DNA of 64,000 bases. Origin: Amphiura filiformis. Taxonomy: Eukaryota > Echinodermata > Ophiuroidea > Amphilepidida > Amphiuridae. The position numbers were made by a program, and so were the translations under genes. Positions 1 to 11,066 of this stretch are shown here, piece by piece. The stretch's first letter is position 1. Every line of letters starts with the position of its first letter. The stretch is taken from assembly GCF_039555335.1 (NCBI RefSeq), contig NC_092629.1, forward strand, positions 496,001-560,000, written 5' to 3'. The notes under the pieces are model-generated. The model saw nothing but the letters and a program-made list of their open reading frames with translations, made no database searches and was not told the DNA's origin.

Positions 1-1003
1 GTCTATTGAAGTTGTTTATTGGTGTGATAATAAGTGAATATTGTAGATTAAAGTAAGAAATGTATTTTGTCTCTTAAAGTTGTTAATTGGTGTGATAATA
101 AGTGAATGTTGAAGATTAAAATAAGAAATGAACTTTCGTCACTTGGTGTTGTTTACTAGTGTGATAATAAGTGAATATTGTAGATTAAAGTAAGAAATGT
201 ATTTTCTCGATGTCTCTTAAAGTTGTGTATTGGTGTGATAATAAAGTGAATGTTGAAGATTAATGTAAGAAATGTACTTTCGTCTCTCAGCGTTGTCTAC
301 TAGTGTGATAATAAGTGAATATTAAAGTAGGAAATATACTCTTAAAGTTGTTTATTGTTGTGCTAAGTGAATATTGAACATTCATAACCTCATTAATAAA
401 CGCGATGCGTGCGATCCAATCATATTTTATTATTTGTGAAAACGCGAACGCAAATCGAGGTCATTAATATCTCACAATTGACCGCAAAATGCGTAATTGT
501 TCCAATGTCGCACACAATTGACTTCTGCGTGCGCCGTATTGTGCGTCCAACGAACTGCGCGCGCGCTGGCTGCCGTATTTGGATTGCGCGCTACCATATT
601 TGCACAGATTCTGATACGCACTTTTGTTATTGGTCGTTTTGTTTTAGCCTGATCGATTTTGGGAAAGGGAAGATGTAAGAATTGTTTATTTTTACAAACT
701 TTTGAGGAAAATTTTGTGTTATTTTGTAAAGTTAAAAGATCGGAATATCCCTCGGGGCTGCGCCCCTCGCGATATTCCTCGGTTCCAAAGGCAAAATGTT
801 TAGATTTTTCACAATGCCCTCCAAATAACCGATGCGCAGTTATTAACCTCTAATTAAAAAGTAAGAAATGTATTTTGCCTCTTAAAGTTGTTTATTGGTG
901 TGATAATAAGTAAATATTGAAGATTAAAGTAAGAAATGTACTTTCGTCACTTGGTGTTGTTTACTAGTGTGATAATAAGTGAATATTGGAGATTAAAGTA
1001 TAT
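1..1003. repeat. ~70-bp minisatellite, interrupted
   Basis: Imperfect tandem units of about 70 bp, recognisable by a GTGATAATAAGTGAAT core near 23, 93, 160, 234 and 310 and again from about 898 to 985. The array is split by the element at 383-852; removing that element rejoins the two halves of one unit. One more degenerate unit lies at 1383-1437, beyond the foldback element. The array is AT-rich with no credible ORF. Confidence 0.85.
383..852 (+). mobile_element. ATT-flanked non-coding element, copy 1
   Basis: A 470-bp element, near-identical over most of its length to 14892-15446. It starts CATAACCTCATT and ends TTAACCTCTA, with ATT on both sides (380-382 and 853-855). Excising it plus one ATT restores a normal minisatellite unit. 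This copy lacks about 90 bp present in copy 2, which removes the left arm of copy 2's large hairpin. An 89-codon ORF (409-678) is present in both copies but resembles no protein I know and is probably not translated. The superfamily is unknown. Confidence 0.8.
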
Positions 1004-1065
1004 AGCCTAACATTTATTTTTGTCTCTTTTTGTTTTTGTTTTTTTGTTTGGAGAGTATTTATGCT

Positions 1066-1342
1066 GGGACATTGGAGCACATCAGACATATCGAATTGCA
1101 TTCTGAATACGAAGAATGCCCTGATGATATCAAATAATGTTCATTTTTTGAAATTCGTAATGTAATACACATTTTATGGCAAATGATTAAAAATTAATAT
1201 TTAACAGTACTTGAAGTAAACTTTATAAATCTGACGATTTATACTTAAAGTTTATGTATATACTTGATAATTATTTTATATCAGAAAGACATTCTTCGTA
1301 TTCAGAATGCAATTCGATATGTCTGATGTGCTCTCATGTCCC
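1066..1342. mobile_element. Foldback/MITE element
   Basis: Two inverted arms of about 53 bp (1066-1118 and 1290-1342) match almost perfectly and flank an AT-rich loop of about 170 bp. Both arms contain the ATCGAATTGCATTCTGAATA block or its complement. It has no coding capacity. It sits in the minisatellite, which resumes at 1383. Confidence 0.75.
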
Positions 1343-1382
1343 ACAAAAAATACTGTCGAAACGCTCATTCCAGATCCCTTAT

Positions 1383-2051
1383 GTTAAAGTTGATTATTTG
1401 TGTGATAATAAATGAAGATTGAAGATTAAATTACGACATGTATAACAGCTGTTTCTTTAAAGTTCATGATTGATACATTGGTAAAACGATCGAGTCGATT
1501 TGACCCAAATTCACGTCTGGAATTGGGTCATATTTGAAATATAAACTAGGAGTTTATATATATGTATAAAGTGAACTATTTTTATGAAAATCTGTGCAAT
1601 AATATTTCAGGTTTTGATCCTCGTAGAACATGCAAAATACTGTTCAGCTTCTCATGTTTAGAATCGTGCAAGAATATCCTCTCTTCCTCTAGAGGACAGC
1701 ATCTCATGTATATCGACGCCCTCTGTTGATCAACGTATACGTGGAGAAATGCCGATTTTCTTTGCTCGTTTTGAGGCCTTTTGGGCGCTTTTTGAGATAT
1801 TTTACGATAACCAGTCGATTGCAAATCGATGAAAGTTTAACATATGTTTCAATGTATGTGTAGCATTCCAGCTCGTTTTTCCAGTACGAGGCCCTAAACA
1901 GCGCCCTCACCGTTTTGACATGCTCTCAAGACTGCAAACCTGTTTCTGTCTACTTTTGATTGCCGATCACCAGCGCGTACCCGGACCACAGAAGTACATG
2001 TACCAACAAATCTACGTTATAAATCTGAACAAACTATGTAATAGTTTATTA
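1383..2051. other. Gene-free stretch
   Basis: One degenerate unit of the left minisatellite (1383-1437) is followed by AT-rich sequence without a convincing ORF. The segment near 1967-1993 (CACCAGCGCGTACCCGGACC) resembles the right terminus of the small inverted-repeat element at 33906-34133, so a decayed relative of that element probably ends here. I see no gene. Confidence 0.5.
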
Positions 2052-3438
2052 GGAATCAGATAATCAATTGATTGACATCACTCACTCACTCCCCCACTCA
2101 CTCACTCACTCACTCACTCACTCACTCACTCACTCACTCACATTTCCCAGATCAGATACCAAAATGACCGGCGGTGCCCAATGAATCAGTTCCAGTGCCG
2201 CGCCCCCATCAGATAATCAATTGATCGACTTATCACTTACTCACTCACATGCCCCAGATCAGATACCAAAATGACCGGCGATGCCCGATCAATCAGTCCC
2301 AGTGCCCCCATTAGATAATCAATTGATTGACTTATCACTCACAAGCCCTAGATCAGTTACCAAAATGACCGGCGGTGCCCCATCAATCAGTCCCAGTGCC
2401 CCCATTAGATAATCAATTGATTGACTTATCACTCACTCACTCACATGCCCCAGATCAGTTACCAAAATGACCGGCGGTGCCCCATCAATCAGTCCCAGTG
2501 CCCCCCTTAGATAATCAATTGATTGACTTATCACTCACTCACTCACATGCCCCAGATCAGTTACCAAAATGACCGGCGGTGCCCCATCAATCAGTCCCAG
2601 TGCCCCCATTAGATAATCAATTGATTGACTTATCACTCACTCACTCACATGCCCCAGATCAGTTACCAAAATGACCGGCGGTGCCCCATCAATCAGTCCC
2701 AGTGCCCCATTAGATAATCAATTGATTGACTTATCACTCACTCACTCACATGCCCCAGATCAGTTACCAAAATGACCGGCGGTGCCCCATCAATCAGTCC
2801 CAGTGCCCCCATTAGATAATCAATTGATTGACTTATCACTCACTCACTCACATGCCCCAGATCAGTTACCAAAATGACCGGCGGTGCCCCATCAATCAGT
2901 CCCAGTGCCCCCATCAGATAATCAATTGATTGACTTATCACTCACTCACTCACTCACATGCCCCAGATCAGATACCAAAATGACCGGCGGTGCCCCATCA
3001 ATCAGTCCCAGTGCCCCCATTAGATAATCAATTGATTGACTTATCACTCACTCACTCACATGCCCCAGATCAGTTACCAAAATGACCGGCGGTGCCCCAT
3101 CAATCAGTCCCAGTGCCCCCATTAGATAATCAATTGATTGACTTATCACTCACTCACACACAGCCCCAGATCAGTTACCAAAATGACCGGCGGTGCCCCA
3201 TCAATCAGTCCCAGTGCCCCCATCAGATAATCAATTGATTGACTTATCACTCACTCACTCACATGCCCCAGATCAGATACCAAAATGACCGGCGGTGCCC
3301 CATCAATCAGTCCCAGTGCCCCATCAGATAATCAATTGATTGACTTATCACTCACTCACTCACATTCCCCAGATCAGAAAACAAAATGACCGGCGGTGCC
3401 CCATCAATCAGTCCCAGTGCCCCCATCAGATAATCAAT
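2052..3438. repeat. 102-bp satellite array, ~13 units
   Basis: Tandem units of about 102 bp, each containing the palindrome-bearing GATAATCAATTGATT, a short (ACTC)n run, CAAAATGACCGGCGG and TCAATCAGTCCCAGTGCC. Unit starts fall near 2057, 2212, 2313, 2408, 2510, 2612, 2712, 2814, 2916, 3023, 3125, 3226, 3327 and 3428. The first unit carries a long (ACTC)n expansion (about 2081-2141). Copies are highly similar, which suggests recent homogenisation. A few units recur at 60033-60282. Confidence 0.92.
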
Positions 3439-3937
3439 TGATTCCAAACAAGAAGGCACATGGGGAGATTGGTAATTTAGCAGCATTTCTCCTCATTTAT
3501 CACAATTTTGCAGAATTCAGCAGCCTGTTTTAACAGATTTTGTCGTTATTTTAGGAAATCTGGCTGACTCAATCAGTCCCAGTGCCCCCATCAGATAATC
3601 AATTGATTGACTTATCACTCACTCACTCACTCACATGCCCCAGATCAGATACCAAAATGACCGGCGGTGCCCCATCAATCAGTCCCAGTGCCCCATCAGA
3701 TAATCAATTGATTGACTTATCACTCACTCACATGCCCCAGATCAGATAACAAAATGACCGGCGGTGCCCCATCAATCAGTCCCAGTGCCCCCATCAGATA
3801 ATCAATTGATTCCAAAAAAGAAGGCACATGGGGGGAAATGGTAATTTAGCAGCATTTCTCCTCATTTATCACAATTTTGCAGAATTCAGCAGCCTGTTTT
3901 AACAGATTTTGTCGTTATTTTAGGAAATCTGGCTGTT
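3439..3937. repeat. Satellite with a duplicated unique block
   Basis: A ~125-bp non-satellite block (3440-3566, beginning CCAAACAAGAAGGCACATGG) is followed by two more satellite units (3567-3808). A second copy of the same block then follows (3809-3935). The alternation suggests one higher-order duplication of satellite plus unique flank. The block could be one end of a mobile element that carries the array. Confidence 0.75.
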
Positions 3938-5588
3938 TTTGTTTGATCTCCCATTTTCCCCCATATAAAATCCGCAGGGACGGGGGGAGAGGCACAGTGT
4001 CATCGCCCCGATATCTTCATGGCAGAAATCGCCATGGTAGATTGAATCCACAGCCACGCATGGCCATTTTGTTCCTACCTTTGAGACGGATAATGAGCCG
4101 AGGGGCGTGACTAAGGCTACTGACAATAGCCCGGTAATTGATCTCTCTGTGTGTGAGTAAGCTTGTATACGCCGTTGAGGTCAATGGTCATCGACTTTTA
4201 TACTGCCTCCACGGGAGTGCAGCTAGCCTACGCGCTGTAGTCCATACAGGACCAACGCAATATAAAATCAGAATTTTGGTCAGTTTTTGAGTTCAAGACG
4301 CACGCTTCTTTCTCAATACTCAAGCTAATGACTATCATATCCTTTCAACACATATGTTCAAGTGCAAGGATCTAAATATGCCTTCTTTAGAACAAGAAAA
4401 TTACGGGATATATTCATCATTTCTACCCCGGTATCCAAAGATTTTCGTCTGAATATCAAATCGTGCATAGCACATTCACGTGTATCGATCCCGGGTATTT
4501 ATTTGAGTATCTCTGCTGTGCTCTTTGCCTTCAGAACTAATGTAGCGGTACTCTGATCAGCTCGTATTAAATGATAGGTGGGATTCATAACAACGAGGAT
4601 TTGATAGCGTATATTCCAAGCAAACACAAAACGTTTTCGACATCATTCGCAAAAGTTTAGACAAGGTTGCCAGAAAACGTTTAAATGTCGGGTTATATAA
4701 GGGTATAAAAAGTTTTCACAACATTCAAAAACATTAATTGTTGATAACCTACTGCAAATATTCCAACATTATGTTCTTTAAGTGTAAAGAAAATATTTAG
4801 CAACAAATGTTTGCAAAAATATTTTACAATAACATTTTGAAAACATTTTTAAAATATTGTTGTAGTGTGCTTTCATACAAAACGTTTCATGATGCAGTCA
4901 TGTCTACAGTAGAATTCAACTCGACCTTTGCAGGACTTAAACCCCATTAAAAGCTATTAAACCAAGATAACACTCATTGAAAACAGCTCAACTGATTAAA
5001 TCATATCTTCTCTGGTTAAATACACACAACATATGTGTCTGCTTTACACGTACAATGGAGCAATGAGCTGGGATTATACTTTCAGTTGGGTGAACGATTA
5101 TAAAGCGAGCGCTAAAGAACAATTGTGTGTGGTCTTTGTTTACGAAATGAGACAATACGTGCTTATTGTTAACCAGCGTTCTTGAAAATGAGAAACATGG
5201 TGGTTTGCAGACTTAACACGGTTTGGAAATAATTTCTTCATATTTTTTGGTGTTATCTGTCGTTTAGATATCCTTCCTAAAACACCAAAGTACGCATATT
5301 TCTAAACATCTAAATTAGCTAAAAATTTAGGACATGTTACAAAACTATATTTTCTAGACCTTTAGAAGAGTACTTTTAATATTGGCCGGTTATTTTTCAC
5401 ACAGCGACGTTAACTAGGCATATCCCCATACTTTTAACGTAGGCTATTTGTAGAGGTCACGCGTCAATGGGAAAGAGCACTGTGTATTGTGTATAGGAAA
5501 ACGGACAGTAACTGCAGTATGTTAAAACGTTTCCATGACCATTAGCCTATATAACCCTGTAAATCTCGTACTCTAACTATTTTGTATA
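3938..5588. other. Gene-free stretch upstream of LINE
   Basis: No convincing gene. 4615-4890 is AT-rich and full of AAAACGTTTT/AAAACATTTT words, a repeat style that reappears at 10977-11066 and 37575-37660; the LINE at 5589-10976 may therefore have inserted into it. The sequence near 4560-4610 (GGGATTCATAACA and neighbours) resembles 61235-61290 in intron 1 of the right-hand gene. The LINE 5' end must lie somewhere in 4890-5588 but has no visible boundary. Confidence 0.5.
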
Positions 5589-6989
5589 ATGTATCCTACT
5601 TTGAATTACTCCAAATCGATGCTGATCAGTATTGCAGAAGGTGTGATAAACACATCGCTCAACAAAGTTGATTCACAAACATGGTTAAACATCAATGAAT
5701 TTGGTATTAGTGCCAAGAAGAAGACCAAACGTGGCTGTAGAGCAGGCAGACTAAAACAACGCCAAATCACTTCGATTGTTACGAGCCGAATAAACACTTT
5801 GCCCAAAAGCCAGACGAGTAGGCCCAAACTTGATCAATCTAATCTTGTGCCAATCCCAATCAAGCATAATCAACAGAACAATATCATTAATGTCAAGTTG
5901 CAGGAAGCTTCCAAAAAAACAGACAATGCACTCAGTAAAACCTAAAATAGCTACCTGGAATACCCGATCTATGAACAATAAGACAACTGAAATATGTGAC
6001 GTCATAATTGACAATGACATTGATGTTATTGCCATTCAGGAGTCATGGTTTCGTGGGGACGAAAGAGATAACCATGCATTGGCTGATATTGCTCTTACAC
6101 TTCCCAATTTCGAATTGGTTCAATCACCAAGAAAATCTGGAAAAGGTGGTGGCCTTTGTTTTATCATCAAAAGAGGTTACCAACTTGTAACCAACAATAG
6201 TACTGTTTACCCGAGTTTTGAACACATGGATGTTAGCATATCGCGTGGATCATCCACTGTAAGGATATTTATCGCCCACCTCCCTCCAAGGAAAACAAAT
6301 TGACTGATTCAATGTTCCTGGAGGATTTCGGATGTTTCCTTGAGTCTGTTTCACTAATTCCTGGAGAAATACTCATTTTAGGCGACTTCAACTGCCATGT
6401 CGATGATGCTCAAGACCGATTTGCTCGATCCTTCATAGAGATGTTAGACACTGTCGGTCTCAAACAACATGTGACTGAAGCGACGCACAAAAAAGGTCAC
6501 ACTTTGGATCTTTTAATTGATCGTTCTACCTCCAAAGTTATTGCTGGTCAGGTTAGAGTAACCCCAGAGTTGTACTCTGATCACTACCCGGTTACGTGCC
6601 TCCTCAATATCCACCCTCCTAAAGCTGTAAAAAAGACTATGAAGTATAGAAAGATCAGGGAAATAGATGTCGAGGCATTCAAGCAAGATATTGAATCGTC
6701 GTTGTTGTACACTGATCCTGCTTCCGACCTTGAAGGGCTAGTGAATCAATATGAAACTGTCCTCTGCGATCTTCTCGATAAGCATGCTCCAGTTGTTGAA
6801 AAAACTGTAACGGTTAGAACACAGACTCCTTGGTATAATGACGACTTACGCTCTGCGAAACAGAAAAAGCGTCGTGCCGAAAGGAAGTATGCAAAATCCA
6901 AGTTAGAGATCGACTGCAAATTTATGCTGAGCTGTGTAAAATCTATACAACTATGCTTGATACGGCAAAGCGCAATCATCATCGAGTAA
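5589..6989 (+). pseudogene. LINE N terminus and APE endonuclease, frameshifted
   Basis: Three overlapping frames make up one ancestral reading frame. 5589-5945 encodes a basic region containing KKTKRGCRAGRLKQRQI. From about 5942 a second frame carries the endonuclease start (TWNTRSMNN, then QESWF). From about 6265 a third frame carries LILGDFNCHVDD, with the catalytic-type Asp and Asn, and SDHYPVT, with the terminal Asp-His pair of the exonuclease-endonuclease-phosphatase fold. In the family this nuclease nicks target DNA to prime reverse transcription. Two single-base frame changes (near 5940 and 6265) inactivate this copy. Confidence 0.85.
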
Positions 6990-8787
6990 AGATCCTTGAC
7001 TGTGACAGCAAAGAATTGTTCAGAGTTGTTGACACCCTGTGTAATCCTAGCAGCAAACCAGCGCTGCCTAAGCACAACTCAAGTTGCGAGCTTGCAGAGG
7101 AATTTGCATTGTTCTTCGACGAGAAAATTCAGAAGATTCGTCAAGGCCTAGATTCCGCTGTCCATCTATCGCACTCTACCACTGTCAAAGACTCGTGCAG
7201 TGGAAGTCTTGAGAGATTCAATGAGCTTTCCAGTGCTGAGATTCGGAAGATCATAATGGACTCGCCTACGAAGAGTTGCTCGCTCGATCCAATTCCAACA
7301 GATCTATTCAAGAAATGCATTGATAGTATTCTCCCAGTTGTGACTAACATCATCAACATGTCGCTGACTTCAGGCTGTGTTCCAACAAGCTTCAAAACAG
7401 CTAAAGTGACCCCACTTCTGAAAAAGGCTAACCTTGATCAAGATGTCTACAAGGACTATAGACCATTATCACAGCTGCAATTTCTGGGAAAACTGCTCGA
7501 AAGGTGCTGTCTAGCTCAGATTCAGGAATACTTTGCTTCCAATAATCTGTACGCTGAAGCCCAGTCTGCCTACCGTCGAATCCACTCGACTGAAACTGCC
7601 TTACTCCGTGTCACAAATGATATCTTGCTTGGACTCGATCAACATGAAGAGGCAACCCTACTTCTACTCGTACTTAGCGCTGCCTTCGACACCATTGACC
7701 ACACCATCCTAATCACACGTCTTGAGGAGCGCTATGGTATTTGTGGAACAGTCCTCTCGTGGTTCCGCTCTTATCTGGATGGCCGGACTCAATCTGTCGT
7801 CATTGGAGAATCTGAGTCACGTCCTAGAGATCTTACTTATGGTGTGCCCCAGGGCTCGGTAGCAGGAGCCCCTCTGTTCACATTTTACAGCGCTCCTCTC
7901 AGTGACATTATTAGCAAGCATAACATCAATCACACCATGTACGCAGATGATACACAGGTTTATCTTCTGTTCAAGCCAGCCAATAGAGACACCTCCATTC
8001 GTCAAATTGAGCACTGCGTGGAAGATATCAAGGCCTGGGCCGTTGCAAATAAACTGCAATTCAATGATGCAAAAACAGAAGTGTTGCACTTAACATCTCG
8101 CTTCAAGAAAACCACTGCCCTCGACTCGTTTACCATCTGTGACTCAATAGTAAAGACATGTTCTGAGGCGTGAAACCTCGGGGTTGTGTTTGATGAACAC
8201 CTCACAATGGATGCTCACATCAGGAGTGTTCTTCGCAAAGGCTGGGCTTGCATCTACAAAATTGGAAAGATCCGGCGGTTTCTTGATAGATCCTCGACGG
8301 AAAAACTTGTGCAAGCGTATATAACATCGCGCCTAGACTCATGTAACAGCTTATTCTTTGGGCTACCAGTGTCACAAATTCATCGTCTTCAAAGACTTCA
8401 AAACGCTGCGGCGAGACTCGTGACCTGTTCTAAACGCCGTCACCATATCACGCCAGTACTCTTTGAGCTTCATTGGCTGCCGGTTTGTCAGAGGATCCAG
8501 TACAAGTTATTGCTTCTGACCTTCAAGTGCCTGCAAGATCTCGCTCCATCGTATATGACTCAATTATTACTCGGTATGAGCCAATACGCTCTCTTCGATC
8601 TTCAACAAAGAATCTGCTAAGATTGCCATCTACTGTTCCACGGACTATAACTTATGGTTCCAGAGCTTTCGCGATGTCAGCACCGGTATTGTGGAACAAT
8701 CTTCCTATCCATATGAGATGCCATGCCTCTGTACAGCAATTCAAATCAGGTCTCAAAACTTACCTGTTCAAACAATACTTTCAGTAA
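6953..8787 (+). pseudogene. LINE reverse transcriptase and C terminus, broken
   Basis: The RT reads NMSLTSGCVPTSFKTAKVTP, YKDYRPLSQLQFLGKLLE, SAYRRIHSTETALL, SAAFDTIDH, GVPQGSVAGAPLF and YADDTQVY (YADD at 7940-7951). The Asp expected before SAAFD in motif A is Val here (LLVLSAAFD), so the active site is damaged. A TGA at 8171-8173 interrupts the frame, which continues from 8186; a frame change follows near 8570, after which the conserved C-terminal YGSRAFAMSAPVLWNNLP is read (8473-8787 frame). Order and motif style fit the CR1/L2 group. The nuclease region lies just upstream. Confidence 0.87.
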
Positions 8788-8850
8788 CATTTGCTGTTTT
8801 ATTTATTATGTGTTCACTTGCTGCTAATTTGACATATTATAGTTAACTAT

Positions 8851-10756
8851 GTTGAGGGGCATGTGAGGCCCACGGATTGGCACTTTTGCTACATCGGTGG
8901 GTCTCGCATGCTGCTTACACAAGCGTCTCCATCCTTGGATGGAGATGGTTGTGTTATTGCTTATTTATTTGCCATGCTATTTATTTCATGAGAGTAGTGT
9001 TTTCTGTGAGTGTAATAATTTTATTGTTAGTGTCATTATATTTAATTATGTTGAGGGGCATGTGAGGCCCACGGATTGGCACTTTTGCTACATCGGTGGG
9101 TCTCGCATGCTTCTTACACAGGCGTCTCCATCCTTGGATGGAGATGGTTGTGTTATTGCTTATTTATTTGCCATGCTATTTATTTCATGAGAGTAGTGTT
9201 TTCTGTGAGTGTAATAATTTTATTGTTAGTGTCATTATATTTAATTATGTTGAGGGGCATGTGAGGCCCACGGATTGGCACTTTTGCTACATCGGTGGGT
9301 CTCGCATGCTGCTTACACAAGCGTCTCCATCCTTTGGATGGAGGTGGTCGTGTTTTCGCTTATTTATTTGCCATGTTATTTATTTCATGAGAGTAGTGTT
9401 TTCTGTGAGTGTAATAATTTTATTGTTAGTGTCATTATATTTAATTATGTTGAGGGGCATGTGAGACCCACGGATTGGCACTTTTGCTACATCGGTGGGT
9501 CTCGCATGCTGCTTACACAAGCGTCTCCATCCTTGGATGGAGATGGTTGTGTTATTGCTTATTTATTTGCCATGCTATTTATTTCATGAGAGTAGTGTTT
9601 TCTGTGAGTGTAATAATTTTATTGTTAGTGTCATTATATTATATTATGTTGAGGGGCATGTGAGGCCCACGGATTGGCACTTTTGCTACATCGGTGGGTC
9701 GCGCATGCTGCTTACACAAGCGTCTCCATCCTTGGATGGAGATGGTTGTGTTATTGCTTATTTATTTGCCATGCTATTTATTTCATGAGAGTAGTGTTTT
9801 CTGTGAGTGTAATAATTTTATTGTTAGTGTCATTATATTTAATTATGTTGAGGGGCATGTGAGGCCCACGGATTGGCACTTTTGCTACATCGGTGGGTCT
9901 CGCATGCTTCTTACACAGGCGTCTCCATCCTTGGATGGAGGTGGTGGTGTTTTCGCTTATTTATTTGCCATGCTATTTATTTCATGAGAGTAGTGTTTTC
10001 TGTGAGTGTAATAATTTTATTGTTAGTGTCATTATATTTAATTATGTTGAGGGGCATGTGAGGCCCACGGATTGGCACTTTTGCTACATCGGTGGGTCTC
10101 GCATGCTTCTTACTCAGGCGTCTCCATCCTTGGATGGAGATGGTTGTGTTATTATTATTTATTTGCCATGCTATTTATTTCATGAGAGTAGTGTTTTCTG
10201 TGAGTGTAATAATTTTATTGTTAGTGTCATTATATTTAATTATGTTGAGGGCATGTGAGGCCCACGGATTGGCACTTTTGCTACATCGGTGGGTCTCGCA
10301 TGCTGCTTACACAAGCGTCTCCATCCTTGGATGGAGATGGTTGTGTTATTGCTTCTTTATTTGCCATGCTATTTATTTCATGAGAGTAGTGTTTTCTGTG
10401 AGTGTAATAATTTTATTGTTAGTGTCATTATATTTAATTATGTTGAGGGGCATGTGAGGCCCACGGATTGGCACTTTTGCTACATCGGTGGGTCTCGCAT
10501 GCTGCTTACACAAGCGTCTCCATCCTTTGGATGGAGGTGGTCGTGTTTTCGCTTATTTATTTGCCATGCTATTTATTTCATGAGAATAGTGTTTTCTTTG
10601 CGTGTAATAATGTTATTGTAAGTGTCATTATATTTAATTATGTTGAGGGGCATGTGAGGCCCACGGATTGGCACTTGTGCTACATCGGTGGGTCTCGCAT
10701 ACTTCTTACACAGGCGTCTCCATCCTTGGATGGAGATGGTTGTGTTATGTTTTATG
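8851..10756. repeat. ~199-bp tandem array in LINE 3' region
   Basis: About 9.6 units with a 199-bp period (equivalent points at 8877, 9076, 9275, 9475, 9674, 9873). Each unit contains GAGGCCCAC...GTGGGTCTC, which can pair as a 9-bp stem with at most one G-U, and TCTCCATCC-TT-GGATGGAGA, a perfect 9-bp hairpin. Units differ by a few substitutions and 1-bp indels. The short overlapping ORFs seen in each unit are products of the periodicity and not genes. It lies between the LINE stop and its 3' tail, so it would be transcribed with the element. Confidence 0.93.
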
Positions 10757-10976
10757 CCCTTGATGTTGTGTTTGTGCAGCTGGCCTGCTTTTTTATACAT
10801 AGTTTTTATTGTTTAATTTTAAGGTAAATTCATATTTTGTATATTGATAAGTATTGTAATTTTTATAAATGCTGTATTATTTTCATTATTATGTGTATTA
10901 TGTATTCAGCGCCTAGAAGCCGCTTTGTAATAGTGCGCTTTTAATAAATTTCTTCTTCTTATTATTATTATTATTT

Positions 10977-11066
10977 AATGTTGTTAAAACGTTTTTATCT
11001 AAACCAAAAGCCAAAATAGAGCATTTTTAAAACGTTTTAACAACATTTTTGTGTTTGCTTTGCTGG
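10977..11066. repeat. AACGTTTT-rich repeat remnant
   Basis: Contains GTTGTTAAAACGTTTT and AAAACGTTTTAACAAC in inverted orientation, like 4615-4890 on the other side of the LINE and 37575-37660. It is probably the right flank of an older MITE-type repeat into which the LINE inserted. Confidence 0.5.

Larger units (their letters stand above)
5589..10976 (+). mobile_element. CR1/L2-like LINE, decayed, with 3' tandem array
   Basis: Layout in order: a basic N-terminal region, an APE-type endonuclease, a reverse transcriptase, a C-terminal domain, a 1.9-kb tandem array, and a 3' tail with AATAAA (10943-10948) followed by a TTATTATTATT run. The polyprotein is broken by several frameshifts and one in-frame TGA. 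The tail text AGCGCCTAGAAGCCGCTTTG resembles 3' ends I associate with CR1/L2-type LINEs. No target duplication could be defined. The copy is dead but largely full length. Confidence 0.82.

Noticed and set aside
409..678. 89-codon ORF conserved in both copies of the ATT-flanked element
   Set aside because: Conservation equals that of the surrounding non-coding DNA. The product has no recognisable domain and the region is only two young copies.
2052..3438. Possible CRISPR-like array
   Set aside because: Units are contiguous 102-bp satellites without unique spacers, and the genome is metazoan.
8877..10621. Overlapping 62- to 122-codon ORFs repeated every 199 bp
   Set aside because: They follow from the tandem period with no stop in two frames. 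The hydrophobic products show no family similarity and indels between units shift them freely.
8851..10756. Hammerhead ribozyme in the 199-bp units
   Set aside because: The hairpins are real, but I do not see the CTGATGA and GAAA core motifs in the right arrangement.
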